From Verrucomicrobia bacterium LW23 (GTDB lineage: Bacteria; Verrucomicrobiota; Verrucomicrobiia; Methylacidiphilales; UBA1321), in the NCBI GenBank assembly GCA_003054695.1, contig QAZA01000039.1, positions 124,001-188,000 on the forward strand: a stretch of 64,000 nt of DNA. The letters run 5' to 3'. Under the pieces are notes generated by a model, which ran no database searches, was not told where the DNA came from, and saw only the letters and a program-made list of their open reading frames with translations. The position numbers and the translations under genes were made by a program. Below are positions 8,084 to 16,751 of the stretch, piece by piece (within the stretch, counting starts at the first letter, position 1; every line of letters begins with the position of its first letter).

Positions 8084-9880
8084 TTACTTCTTCTCCTCGC
8101 CCGCAGGGGCGGGGGAAGGGGCCGGCGCTGGCGCCGGGGCGGGGGCTTTGGGAGCGGGCGGGGCGGGCTTGGGCGCGGTGGCCTGCAGCAGCTTGGGCGG
8201 AGCGGGAATGAGCGCGAGGCCGCCGTTGGAGCTTACGGCGACGAGCAGGGGCTTGGCATTGCTGAGGCCGGTGACGGTGAGCTGTTGCTGGGAGTTATCG
8301 CCGCAGCCGATGACGCGGTTGGGCATCAGCGCCAGGGAGGAGTCGCCGCCGGCTGCGATGCCGCGTACGTCCTTGGTTTCGGGGGGGAAGGCGCATTGCT
8401 TGGCGCCGTTGTCGCCCCAGGCTACCACGACGCCGTTGGAGCGCAGGGCCACGCTGTGGTTGTTGCCGCAGTCCAGCGCAATAATGTCGCGGGCGGTGGC
8501 GGGCACGTTGAGCTGGTTGCGGGAGTTATCGCCCCAGCCAACGATTTTGCCTTCGGCGGTGAGCGCCAGGCTGTGGCTGCCGCCGGCGGCGATGGCCACG
8601 ACAAACTCCAGGCCGTTGGGTACGGTGCATTGCCCCATGTCGTCGGCGCCCCAGGCGTACACTTTACCTTCGGCGGTAAGGGCCAGGGTGTGGCGCCCGC
8701 CGGCCGAGACGGCGACGACGTTGGTGAGGTTGTCGGGAGGGGTGCAGCGTCCGTCGCCGCTGTTGCCCCAGCAGTACACGGTGCCGCCTTTGCGCAGTAC
8801 GATGGAGTGCATGTCGCCCACGGAGACTTCTTGGGCGTCGGTGATGGTTTGCGGCACGGTGGCCATGGATTCGTTGCCCCAGGTCGTCAGGGTGCCGTCC
8901 TGGTGCACGGCAACGCCGTGGGCGCGGCCGATGCCGGCCGAAACGACGCGCAGGAGCTCCTCGGGCGACTTGAGGGTGCCCCAGCCCACGACGGTCAGGT
9001 TTTCGGTGCGCAGGCGTTCGGCGCCTTCGGCGATGCGGGCGCGCATGTCGCGCATTTTGCGGGCGCGCTCCTTCTGGATGGCAGCGCGGCGGTTCTGTAC
9101 GTCGACGGGGAAAATGTCGATGTTATCGGGCAGCATCTCCCAACGCACGCGGGAGGCGCCGAACTCGCTGGTGACCACAATGGAGTCTTCGTCGATGCGC
9201 GAGACGTAGATGCGCTCGTACTTCTTGCCGTCGCGCGTGGCAAAGTTAAACAGCTTGCGGTCCGCGGGGCCGCTGGAGGCGGGAGCGGAGTCGCCGCCAT
9301 TGGTCGGCACACTGGGCGGGGCGCCGGCGGATGTGGCGCTGCCGCCACTGACGATGGCCTCGTACTCGGCGGCGGTAAGCCATTTGCCGGATATCTTGCG
9401 GTCGCCCGTGTCGTAGCGGTCCATATCGGCCTTAAGGGCGGCCAGGGGCTTGGAGACGTAGGCGCTGAGGGCGGGGTAGACGCGCAGCGTATCCTGCAGG
9501 CGCTTGTACTCGGTGCGCGCGCGGGTAATGTCCGCGGGCTTTTGCAGGGTGGGCAGGTTGGTGGACCGATACTCCACCAGCACCAGCACGCTGCCCATGT
9601 TCAACACTTCCTGCGTGCCATCAACAAACTGCACGGGCTGGTTCACGCCCACCCGCTGGCCCAGCGCCTTGAATTCGCGCGGCTTGGGCTCCACCCCCAC
9701 AGCTTTGGAGTACAGCACCACACCTGCGGCGTCGCGGGCGGACTGGGCCATGGCGGTGAGCGGACCGGCGCCCGGTATCACCGGCGTCAGCGCCAGCAGC
9801 ATGGCGGCAGCCAGGGCGCCACGGTAAAGGAAACCACGGGTGGACGTGCGGACGACAGGGGATACGTACGGATGGAACAT
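8084..9880 (-). CDS. Secreted RCC1-repeat protein with SHD1-like domain
   Basis: A 598-residue exported protein. From the ATG at 9880 the N terminus is basic and then hydrophobic (GALAAAMLLALTPVIPG), a signal peptide likely cut near AMAQSA. Around residues 265-330 is an SLA1-homology-like segment (FATRDGKKYERIYVSRI...SRVRWEMLP), found in many planctomycete and verrucomicrobial secreted proteins. The C-terminal half has about six RCC1-type beta-propeller blades with repeated AVSAGGRHTLALTAEGKVYAWG and GDNSxxQ patterns. It ends in an Ala/Pro-rich tail (APAPAPAPSP). RCC1 propellers bind protein partners; no catalytic residue is seen. Function unknown, probably periplasmic or surface. Confidence 0.85.
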   Translation of the reverse strand: MFHPYVSPVVRTSTRGFLYRGALAAAMLLALTPVIPGAGPLTAMAQSARDAAGVVLYSKAVGVEPKPREFKALGQRVGVNQPVQFVDGTQEVLNMGSVLVLVEYRSTNLPTLQKPADITRARTEYKRLQDTLRVYPALSAYVSKPLAALKADMDRYDTGDRKISGKWLTAAEYEAIVSGGSATSAGAPPSVPTNGGDSAPASSGPADRKLFNFATRDGKKYERIYVSRIDEDSIVVTSEFGASRVRWEMLPDNIDIFPVDVQNRRAAIQKERARKMRDMRARIAEGAERLRTENLTVVGWGTLKSPEELLRVVSAGIGRAHGVAVHQDGTLTTWGNESMATVPQTITDAQEVSVGDMHSIVLRKGGTVYCWGNSGDGRCTPPDNLTNVVAVSAGGRHTLALTAEGKVYAWGADDMGQCTVPNGLEFVVAIAAGGSHSLALTAEGKIVGWGDNSRNQLNVPATARDIIALDCGNNHSVALRSNGVVVAWGDNGAKQCAFPPETKDVRGIAAGGDSSLALMPNRVIGCGDNSQQQLTVTGLSNAKPLLVAVSSNGGLALIPAPPKLLQATAPKPAPPAPKAPAPAPAPAPSPAPAGEEKK

Positions 9881-10274
9881 AGCGAGTGTGGCGTTGAAAG
9901 TCGTGCGTGTGAGCGCGTATGCGCGTGTAGCGTGAGATCGGGTCCGCCGCCGCGCCTTGCGGCGGCCGGGAGGTGGATGTGTCGCAGAGTCATCACACCC
10001 GGCTTTTCTTTTTTGGGGCGCTCCCTCCGGCTCTTTCCGCCGGGGCACGCCTGCATTTCTACTTTTACATCATTGATTGTTTCTTCCCAACACAAAAATT
10101 GAAAGTCCTACGGGATAAAAGTGTAACCTGAAACAGTGCGGATTGTGAAGGGAGAATAACCGAATAGAGGACGACATGTGCCATCCTTTAACATCCAAGC
10201 CCGGCAACACTTCGTTGCCCAATCCGGCAACGAGAGCGGTTAAAGCATAGCTGTCTACACTCACCGCTTCCCCT

Positions 10275-10390
10275 CCGCCCCTTTATGACTTCATGTCTTT
10301 GTGGTTAAAATTCCCCCCATCCGCCATCCTGCGGAGATGGGAACAGGGGGATTGTTTAACCACAAAGGCACGAAGTCACAAAGGGGCGGA
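10275..10390. repeat. Dispersed inverted repeat, family A
   Basis: Left arm 10275-10318 and right arm 10347-10390 are near-exact reverse complements, with the core word 'aaccacaaaggcacgaagtc' in the right arm. The ~28-base spacer is unrelated to other copies. The same arm pair recurs at 11926-12058, 15712-15838 and 49415-49530, always in intergenic DNA. Confidence 0.85.
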
Positions 10391-10458
10391 TTAGTACGAA
10401 TGAGGGCCCGATAATTGGTCTTATCATGGCATTTGCTAAGAGGAGGATAAGATTCACC

Positions 10459-10526
10459 CGCTCCCCTTTCGTCCCCTCCGTAAATTGCGTGTGGTTCGTG
10501 TGGTTCGTGGTTAAAAATCCCCCATC
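10459..10526. repeat. Dispersed repeat half-site, family B
   Basis: A single copy of the second flavour, whose core reads 'cctccgtaaattgcgtgtgg' followed by tandem 'tggttcgtg' words. Related copies lie at 45455-45520 (opposite orientation), 45720-45770 and 52676-52735. It ends about 65 bases before the chosen start of the exonuclease gene and may form part of its leader. Confidence 0.75.
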
Positions 10527-10590
10527 CCTCGTCTCCCCCCGCACACTCATATCCTTCGACAAACCCTTTTTTGTGTGGCAGCATGGCCTT

Positions 10591-11910
10591 GTGACTGTTC
10601 AAGATTTGCTGCGCCAGACCCTGATGGATGGCGCTACCGCCGCCGTTGTTGTCCTTTGCCAGGTGTCCCGCATCCGCGAGAATTCCACGCGCACCGGCAA
10701 GCCGTACCTGGAGCTGGAGATTGCCGACAGTACCGGCAGGGAGCGCTTCCGCCTGTGGGAGGACTCGCAGGCGTATGACTTTGCCGAAGACCTGCAGGAC
10801 GGGGACTGCGTGCGCCTGGACGGCGTCTTCTCCCGCAACCACTTTGGCCTAAACGTGGAGCGCCTGCACATTCGCATGCTGGAAGGCACGGAGGTTACCG
10901 AGCTGTTTGCCGGCCCGCCCGAGCGCCGCGCCGCCCTTCAGCGCGACTGGGACTTTGTGAACGCGCAGGCCGCCGCCCTGGCCGATCCCCGCCTGCGCAT
11001 GCTGTGCCAGACCTTTCTGACGCAATACCAGGAGAAATTCCGCCGGGCCGCCGCCGCCCGCTCCGTGCATCACGCCCGCCGCGGCGGCCTGCTGGAGCAT
11101 ACCGCCCAAATGATGCGGGCGGCCGCCGCCCTGGAGGGCGCCTACCCCACCGTCAACTGGGACCTGGTGAAGACCGGCGTCCTCTTTCACGACAGCGGCA
11201 AAATGTGGGAGCTGGACTACACCGCGCAAGGCTTCACCTGCCCCATCACACCCATGGGCGAGATGCTCGGCCACATCACCCTGGGCATTGAGCTGGTAAA
11301 CCGGCTGTGGCGCCAGGTGGAGAACGACCCCGTCTTTGGCCCCGGCCGCAAACCGTCGCGGGAAAGCGTGCGCGAGCACCTGATGCACATGATCGGCAGC
11401 CACCACGGTACCCGCGAGTTCGGCGCCACCGTAACGCCCCGCACGCCGGAGGCCTGGATGCTGCACTACATCGATAACATCGACGCGAAGTTTGAGATGA
11501 TGAGCCAGACCTACAAGGAAAAGCCGCTCGTCGCCCCCCAGGTCTACGACTTCCGCCGCCCTTTGGAGGAACGGGCCATCGAACCCCTGGCGAAATGGTC
11601 CGAATCCCACGCACCCGCCACCGTCGCCGCCGTAGCAGCAAGCCCCGCCTCGGAGGCGCCCCTGACGACGGAGCCGGAACCAGCGCCGACCCCGGCCCAG
11701 GCAGCGCCGGCCCACGCGGCCAAAGGCGCCAGAAACGCAAAGACAACCTCCCGCCCGACCAGCCCGACCTCCCCCTCCTCTGACGCAGCCGCCGCGGCAA
11801 CATCCGCCACCCCCAACGGCAAAGCCCCCACCCCGTCCTTCAAGGATCTTCTGCTGGAGCACGCCTGGGTGGACAAAGACGCCGACGAGGATGACGAGGA
11901 CGAGCGGTAA
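10591..11910 (+). CDS. YhaM-like 3'-5' exoribonuclease (OB-fold plus HD domain)
   Basis: An N-terminal OB-fold nucleic-acid-binding domain (VVVLCQVSRIRENSTRTGKP) is followed by an HD phosphohydrolase domain with HHARRGGLLEHT, FHDSGKMWEL and IGSHHG metal-ligand motifs, the order seen in YhaM/CBF1 exoribonucleases acting on RNA and single-stranded DNA ends. The last ~110 residues are an Ala/Pro/Thr linker and an acidic tail (DKDADEDDEDER) not typical of YhaM. The frame is open 165 bases further upstream, but that part is repeat DNA. The GTG at 10591, just before VQDLLRQ, is preferred; ATG at 10624 is possible. Monocistronic, upstream of tyrA. Confidence 0.88.
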   Translation: MTVQDLLRQTLMDGATAAVVVLCQVSRIRENSTRTGKPYLELEIADSTGRERFRLWEDSQAYDFAEDLQDGDCVRLDGVFSRNHFGLNVERLHIRMLEGTEVTELFAGPPERRAALQRDWDFVNAQAAALADPRLRMLCQTFLTQYQEKFRRAAAARSVHHARRGGLLEHTAQMMRAAAALEGAYPTVNWDLVKTGVLFHDSGKMWELDYTAQGFTCPITPMGEMLGHITLGIELVNRLWRQVENDPVFGPGRKPSRESVREHLMHMIGSHHGTREFGATVTPRTPEAWMLHYIDNIDAKFEMMSQTYKEKPLVAPQVYDFRRPLEERAIEPLAKWSESHAPATVAAVAASPASEAPLTTEPEPAPTPAQAAPAHAAKGARNAKTTSRPTSPTSPSSDAAAAATSATPNGKAPTPSFKDLLLEHAWVDKDADEDDEDER

Positions 11911-11925
11911 GCGCGCCGGGGAGTA

Positions 11926-12058
11926 ATTCCCGCTCTGCCTCCGACCTTTGTGTCTTCGTGACTTGGCGGTGAATAATTCCCCTGTACCCTGCAATCGGAG
12001 TAAAGCCGGGGATTATTTAACCACAAAGGCACGAAGACACAAAGGGGCGGAAAGCAGA
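11926..12058. repeat. Dispersed inverted repeat, family A
   Basis: Two opposing arms. The left reads 'cctttgtgtcttcgtgactt' and the right 'aaccacaaaggcacgaagac', together covering most of the gap between the exonuclease and tyrA. Homology with the 10.3 and 49.4 kb copies extends beyond the arms on the right (ggggcggaaagc). Confidence 0.85.
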
Positions 12059-12208
12059 GATGGATGGTGCGACTTGGTCTTGCGCCTGCACGTAATTCGC
12101 ATGACTCGCGGAGGTGAGCGCACCGGGCTAAATCTTACCCTGCCCTCCTCTCTCCAAACTCCGGCCTTGCCTTTCCGCGCCGGTTGCCCTTGTTTGGGAG
12201 ACTGCATC

Positions 12209-13129
12209 ATGTTTTATCGAAAGGTTGCCATACTGGGGCCGGGCCTGCTCGGCGGATCGCTGGCGCTTGCGCTGAGTGAGCGCGGGCTTGCCGGGGAGAT
12301 CTGCATGTACGGCCGCTCCGAGCGCTCCCTGGCGCCGGTGCGCGAGCGCGGGCTTCCCTTCACCCTTACCACCGACCCGGCCGCGGCTGTGGAGGAGGCG
12401 GAAGTGGTGGTGCTGTGCGTGCCGATCGGCGCCATGGGCGCCCTGGCCCGCGCCATCCTGCCCAGCCTCAGCCCCTTTGCCCTGGTTACCGATGTCGGCA
12501 GCGTCAAAAAGCCGGTAGTCGACGAAGTGGGCGCCATCCTGGCCGGCTCCGCCCTGTGGGTAGGCAGCCACCCCATGGCCGGCAGCGAGCAAAGCGGCTT
12601 TGCGGCGGCCCACGCCCGGCTGTTTCAGGGCGCCGTCACCATCCTCACGCCCGAGAGCGGCGCGGAGGCGCAGGCGAGCTCGGAACCCGACGCCGGCATA
12701 ACCAGGCCCGTACGCCCCGCCACCCCGCACGGCACCGTGGAAGCCGCACGCATGCTGTGGGAGGCCGTCGGCTCGCGCACCCTGATGCTCGACCCCGCCA
12801 CGCACGACCGCCTCGTCGCGGAGATCAGCCACCTGCCCCATCTCATCGCCGCCGCCCTGGCCACCCTGCCGGCGGACGAAAGCCTGCAGCTCGTCGGCAA
12901 CGGCTTCCGCGACACCACACGCATCGCCAGCGGTCCGGCCGACATGTGGACGGAGATCCTGCAAGTCAACCGCACCGCCATCCTCGCCGCCCTCGACACG
13001 TTCATCGCCACCCTCACCCAAACGCGCACCGCCCTGCAAAACAACGACGCCGCAGCGATGAAGTCCCTCCTCGTCGAAGCCAACCACATGCGCGCAAGGC
13101 TGGGCCCGCCCACCCCGCGCTCGGGGTAA
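12209..13129 (+). CDS. tyrA: Prephenate dehydrogenase
   Basis: A 306-residue NAD(P)-dependent enzyme that oxidatively decarboxylates prephenate (or arogenate) in tyrosine synthesis. It shows the Rossmann motif AILGPGLLGGSLALAL, the DVGSVK turn, the substrate-site GSHPMAGSEQSGF, and the helical dimerisation domain with SHLPHLIAAAL and FRDTTRIA. No ACT or chorismate mutase domain is fused. The ATG at 12209 places the Rossmann motif near the N terminus as usual. Upstream DNA is repeat sequence, so an independent promoter between 12060 and 12200 is likely. Confidence 0.95.
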   Translation: MFYRKVAILGPGLLGGSLALALSERGLAGEICMYGRSERSLAPVRERGLPFTLTTDPAAAVEEAEVVVLCVPIGAMGALARAILPSLSPFALVTDVGSVKKPVVDEVGAILAGSALWVGSHPMAGSEQSGFAAAHARLFQGAVTILTPESGAEAQASSEPDAGITRPVRPATPHGTVEAARMLWEAVGSRTLMLDPATHDRLVAEISHLPHLIAAALATLPADESLQLVGNGFRDTTRIASGPADMWTEILQVNRTAILAALDTFIATLTQTRTALQNNDAAAMKSLLVEANHMRARLGPPTPRSG

Positions 13130-13230
13130 GGGATTTCCCTCCAAGACTCCAGGGCCGCGCCTCCGGCGCTCAATTCAGCGCAAGGGACGACACGCCCTCC
13201 AACGCGATAGTACCCGCGCGGCTTGCTTAC

Positions 13231-13268
13231 AAAAAAAGACCCCCGGAGGGCTGAGGTCCCTCCGGGGG
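13231..13268 (-). terminator. Rho-independent terminator of the GT2 gene
   Basis: An 11-bp GC stem (arm 13240-13250 with 'cccccggaggg', arm 13258-13268) lies next to seven A residues at 13231-13237, which are a U tract when read on the minus strand. It sits about 170 bases downstream of the minus-strand glycosyltransferase stop. Confidence 0.85.
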
Positions 13269-13370
13269 CGAACTGACTACCTGGCTTTGCGTTTTACTGC
13301 GGGTTCTGCGCTTGCGTTCGCAGAGGGATTCGGGAAGGCGGGTGGGCGGCGCATCTGATGCAGCCGGCTT

Positions 13371-13432
13371 CCGTTCCACCTCCCCGGCGACGGCCCCCCG
13401 AAGGGGCCGTCAGCAACAGGGGTCCAGCGCCC
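13371..13432 (-). repeat. 3'-end repeat shared with 53.7 kb
   Basis: Read on the minus strand, this segment just after the GT2 stop codon contains a 9-bp hairpin (gacggcccc, arms 13389-13397 and 13403-13411) with flanks 'ggacccctgttgctgacggc' and 'ggccgtcgccgggg'. Nearly the same ~55 bases occur on the plus strand at about 53698-53752, also directly after a stop codon. Confidence 0.8.
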
Positions 13433-13439
13433 GCGCTGG

Positions 13440-15476
13440 CTAGCCGCGCTCCGGGGTTTCCGGGGAGCGCAGGAGGCTGAGCTCGCGGGTGGCGCTGGCG
13501 GCGTGGGAGTGGGGGCGGACGCCGGTGGCGACTTGCTCGATGCGCTCCAGGGCAAGCTGGGCGATGGGCATGGCGGCGGCGGCCTGGGCTTCTTCCACGG
13601 CGGTGTCGATGCCTTCCTCGATGGCGCGGCGCTCCTGCACTTCGCGCTCGCTCATCACGGCCAGCAGCGGGGCGGTGCCGTAGAGAAGGCCCTGGATCAT
13701 CATGCCGATGCTCATGAGGATGAGCAGGGTGCCGGAGACGGAGGAGAAGATCAGCAGGCCGGCGGCAATCATCGTCAGGCCCAGGATCAGCTCGCACTGC
13801 GCCGCGTTAAGGGCGGCCAGGCCGGAGGGCAGGGCCTTGAACTTGTTGGTGCGCAGCCAGGGGATCTTGTCGGAGATGACGCCGATGACGGACGCCACGG
13901 CCATGGTGTGGGCCAGGGCGCTGCTGGCAATCAGGCCGCCAATGGCGTCGCGAAGGCTCACCTTCATCACCGTCAGGTAGGTCACCAGGGTCAGGCCCAG
14001 TTTGGCCAGGCCCATCAGCGTGCCTGCCAGGATGATGGCTGAGGGGATGTTCAGCGCCTCGTGGTGGATGACCATGGAGAGCATCACCGCCAGGGTAACG
14101 GGCGTCATGATGACGGAGATACCGTTAGTGAAGGACGACATGCCGTGGTTAAGGTGGTGCACCTTCTGCAGGGGCGTCAACTCGGTAGGCGTGCCCCAGC
14201 CCTTGGGGAAAAACATGAAGAGGTGGTGCTTGAACTCCTGCACGGGGCCGGCGATCCAGCGGAAGCGTTGCTTTTTGTAGCCGGTAAACGTCTCGGGGAT
14301 GATGCCGAAGCCGTAGGCCTCCGTGGTGTAGACGCTGCTGTAGCCCTTGGCGTGGATGCGGATGGAGAGCTCGGAGTCTTCCGTCTGGCACCACTCGGCC
14401 CAGCCGCCCGCTTCTTCCAGCGCCTTGCGGCGGATCAGGCACATGGTGCCGACCGTCAGGGCCGCGTCGCGCTCGTTAAGGGAGGGCATGATCGTCTCAA
14501 AAAACAGCTTGTACTCCCAGTAGCACATGCGCTGGTAGGCGCTGTCCTGCCAGTCGCGGTAATCGTGCGGGGTCTGGACGAAGCCCATCTTCGGGTCGTC
14601 AAAGTGGCCCATCAGGTCCTTGAGGAAGTCGGTGCGGGGGTGGTAGTCGGCGTCGATGACGGCCAGCACTTCGACGTCGGGCGTCAGGAAGTTCTTGTTG
14701 GCGTAGTTCATCGCACCGGCCTTCGCGCCTTTGATGCCTTCGACGTGGATGAAGATAAACTTCTCGCCCAGCTTTTTGGCGTGAGCCTCCAGGGGGCGCC
14801 ACAGGGCTTCGTCCTTGGTGTTGTTGTCGATGATCATCACCTGGTAGTTGGGATAATCCATCTGATTGAGCTTATCCATCGTCGCCATCACAATCTCGGG
14901 CGGCTCGGAGTAGCAGGGGAGCTGGAACAGCACCTTGGGGAAGTGGCGCTTGGCGTTCAGGTCAATCGGGCAACGGCCACGGGGGCGAAGCCACTGGCGG
15001 CGGATGAGCACTTCCCACGTCTCCAGAGCCTGAAAGGCGCTGAGCGGCAGCGTAATGGCCAGCATGGGAAAGCCCAGGAACATAAAGAATTTGGTGGTCA
15101 GGCTCACCTTCAGCATCACCACAAACCAGGTACCCCAGATGACGCTCATCATCACCATCATACCATTGGTGATAAGCAGGCACTGGCCGCTGGGCATAAA
15201 GCGGCGCATGGGGTAAGCGGTGGCCAGCAGCAGGACGATCTGCGCGGCTACCATAATGGAAATCGACAGCGAGTCACCCGTCACCAGCCAGGTATCGCCC
15301 GACATGACCCAGGTGCCGATAACCGCAAAGGCGGTAACACCCAGGTAGGAGGCAACACGGCCCGTAGGCTTGCTGTCGGAGAAAAGCTTGTCGTACATGA
15401 CAAGCACGGCAGAGGCAACGAAGGCAAGAGCGCTGAACAGCAGCGCATTCGTCGCAAGTTCGTACAAGTAACGCAT
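13440..15476 (-). CDS. Processive family 2 glycosyltransferase (cellulose-synthase-like)
   Basis: A 678-residue inner-membrane enzyme. Two to four N-terminal membrane helices are followed by a cytosolic GT-A domain with DNNTKDEAL, the DAD motif (VIDADYHPRTDFL), TEDSELSIR (general base) and QRFRW, the QxxRW acceptor motif. A second block of membrane helices covers about 420-620 and a charged tail ends near ERG. These are hallmarks of processive beta-glycan synthases that polymerise and export a polysaccharide. No PilZ domain is visible. The ATG at 15476 starts directly at the first membrane segment. The nearby flippase and receivers suggest exopolysaccharide production, but the glycan cannot be predicted. 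Confidence 0.9.
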   Translation of the reverse strand: MRYLYELATNALLFSALAFVASAVLVMYDKLFSDSKPTGRVASYLGVTAFAVIGTWVMSGDTWLVTGDSLSISIMVAAQIVLLLATAYPMRRFMPSGQCLLITNGMMVMMSVIWGTWFVVMLKVSLTTKFFMFLGFPMLAITLPLSAFQALETWEVLIRRQWLRPRGRCPIDLNAKRHFPKVLFQLPCYSEPPEIVMATMDKLNQMDYPNYQVMIIDNNTKDEALWRPLEAHAKKLGEKFIFIHVEGIKGAKAGAMNYANKNFLTPDVEVLAVIDADYHPRTDFLKDLMGHFDDPKMGFVQTPHDYRDWQDSAYQRMCYWEYKLFFETIMPSLNERDAALTVGTMCLIRRKALEEAGGWAEWCQTEDSELSIRIHAKGYSSVYTTEAYGFGIIPETFTGYKKQRFRWIAGPVQEFKHHLFMFFPKGWGTPTELTPLQKVHHLNHGMSSFTNGISVIMTPVTLAVMLSMVIHHEALNIPSAIILAGTLMGLAKLGLTLVTYLTVMKVSLRDAIGGLIASSALAHTMAVASVIGVISDKIPWLRTNKFKALPSGLAALNAAQCELILGLTMIAAGLLIFSSVSGTLLILMSIGMMIQGLLYGTAPLLAVMSEREVQERRAIEEGIDTAVEEAQAAAAMPIAQLALERIEQVATGVRPHSHAASATRELSLLRSPETPERG

Positions 15477-15711
15477 GGAAGGCAGGTAGGTAGGTAACCC
15501 GCAGCGGCTGGAGCCTTCACCCCTCAGTCCCGGTCTCCCGACCGGGATCTGGCGAAGGCACCATTGCAGGTTGCCTAACACAGACGCTGGCCGCCTGGCC
15601 ATGCTTCAGAAATTCTTGCGGGAGCTCGCAAAAAGGTGCGAAAAAGAAAGAGCTGTTACCAACATTGGCATTGTTGATGCGACAAACCGGGTGGGTAAGC
15701 CCCGTTTCCCC

Positions 15712-15838
15712 TCACCTCCCCCCTTTGTGTCTTGGTGCCTTGGTGGTGAAAAATCCCCTTCTGTGAATCCCAAATCATGGGGCCGGGGATATTCACCACC
15801 AAGGCACAAAGACACCAAGAGGAGGTGAGGGGAAACGG
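15712..15838. repeat. Dispersed inverted repeat, family A
   Basis: Opposing arms built on 'ctttgtgtcttggtgccttg' and 'caccaaggcacaaagacacc' flank a ~40-base spacer. Extended arm homology includes 'ctcacctcccc' against 'ggaggtgagg', so the palindrome is longer than the core words. Confidence 0.85.
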
Positions 15839-15933
15839 GGAATGTACGGGAAGGCAGTCGAGTGTTATAGGGTACTAGTGCATCGGCAAAGATCTATTTT
15901 GGGATTAGACATATATGGACAGGGAGTTTCCGA

Positions 15934-16157
15934 GAACCTCGAAGAGGTTCTATAACCTAGCCCAGGGTTCCCCGAGCGAAGCGAGAGAACCCTGGGTAAG
16001 CGGCAGTATCAGATCAACCCCAACGCGGGTTGTATCCATCTGCGTCGCAAAGGGATGCGACCCGCGTTAGGGTCGTTCGATTTCGCGCCTTTACCCAGGG
16101 TTCTCTCGCTTCGCTCGGGGAACCCTGGGCTAGGTTATACAACCTCGTTGAGGTTGT
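15934..16157. repeat. Composite palindromic element
   Basis: Outer arms 15934-15999 and 16091-16157 are near-exact reverse complements around 'acccagggttctctcgcttc'. Inside them lies a second palindrome (16012-16078) with 'caaccccaacgcgggttgta' and 'gacccgcgttagggtcgt'. The inner unit has a diverged copy on its own at 49286-49354. The outer-arm style ('cccaggg...ccctggg') recurs with different sequence at 44335-44572. Confidence 0.85.
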
Positions 16158-16220
16158 CAGAGCCTTGCAAACATCTGTTCTTGAACCGCCATAATCCTCA
16201 AATAGATCCTTGCCTCAACA

Positions 16221-16643
16221 CTAGCTCTTCTCGGTCGTCTCTTTCACCCGATCCATCAGGTTCTTCTTGGCTGGCACGCCGAAGAGTTCCGCAACCTTTT
16301 TGCTGATGTTTTGGAGGGGGAAAGGCTTGGGGATGAGGGCGTCGAAACCGGCAGTGCGGGCTTCGTGCGTCAGGCGCGTGTCGAACAGGCCGCTTATGAG
16401 GATGTACTTGCCTTGCGGGAAGTTCTCCCCAATGCGCTGCTTAAGCTGGATGCCGGTGAGGCCGGGCAGGTTGTAGTCCAGCAAAAAGACGACGCGGTCC
16501 TCGCTGGGCTTGAGCTGGCTGATGGCGGATTCGGCGTCAAGAAAGCAGGTGACCTCGTAGTTGACGCTCAACCAGTCCCGCAGGAGGTGGTTGGCCGCTA
16601 CGTTGTCTTCCACAATCACGATCTTTTTGGGAGCATCCGCCAT
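16221..16643 (-). CDS. Single-domain response regulator
   Basis: 140 residues, a CheY-like receiver with no output domain. Conserved positions are present: acidic pair E12-D13 (IVIVEDN), phosphoacceptor D56 (FLLDYNLPG), S84 (LISG) and K106 (IPKPF). The ATG at 16643 is chosen because the receiver fold starts immediately. It follows another receiver on the same strand 108 bases upstream, so the two may be co-transcribed. No histidine kinase lies in the window, so the partner is unknown. Confidence 0.92.
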   Translation of the reverse strand: MADAPKKIVIVEDNVAANHLLRDWLSVNYEVTCFLDAESAISQLKPSEDRVVFLLDYNLPGLTGIQLKQRIGENFPQGKYILISGLFDTRLTHEARTAGFDALIPKPFPLQNISKKVAELFGVPAKKNLMDRVKETTEKS

Positions 16644-16751
16644 AGGTGTGGGTGAGAAATTGTGTAGGAGGTCCTCGAAAAAAGGGGGGAGGTGCGGCAC
16701 GCGGGGGTCGCGCAGGGCGTTACAATCCCTGCCCGAGGCATTACGGTGGCG

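Larger units (their letters stand above)
9881..10590. other. Repeat-filled intergenic region
   Basis: 710 bases between divergent genes with no supported gene. They hold the inverted repeat at 10275-10390 and a single half-site of the second repeat flavour at 10459-10526, plus presumably both promoters. Confidence 0.6.
15477..16220. other. Long repeat-dense intergenic region
   Basis: 744 bases between two minus-strand genes, with no supported gene. It contains a family A inverted repeat (15712-15838) and the composite palindromic element at 15934-16157. Little unique sequence remains apart from the GT2 promoter area. Confidence 0.65.

Noticed and set aside
10426-10590. Extended N terminus for the YhaM-like protein
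   Set aside because: The extra frame translates the dispersed repeat and is hydrophobic without family similarity; the OB fold starts after 10591.
10275-15838. CRISPR array made from the recurring words at 10-16 kb
   Set aside because: Copies are inverted pairs kilobases apart, not short regularly spaced direct repeats, and there are no cas genes.
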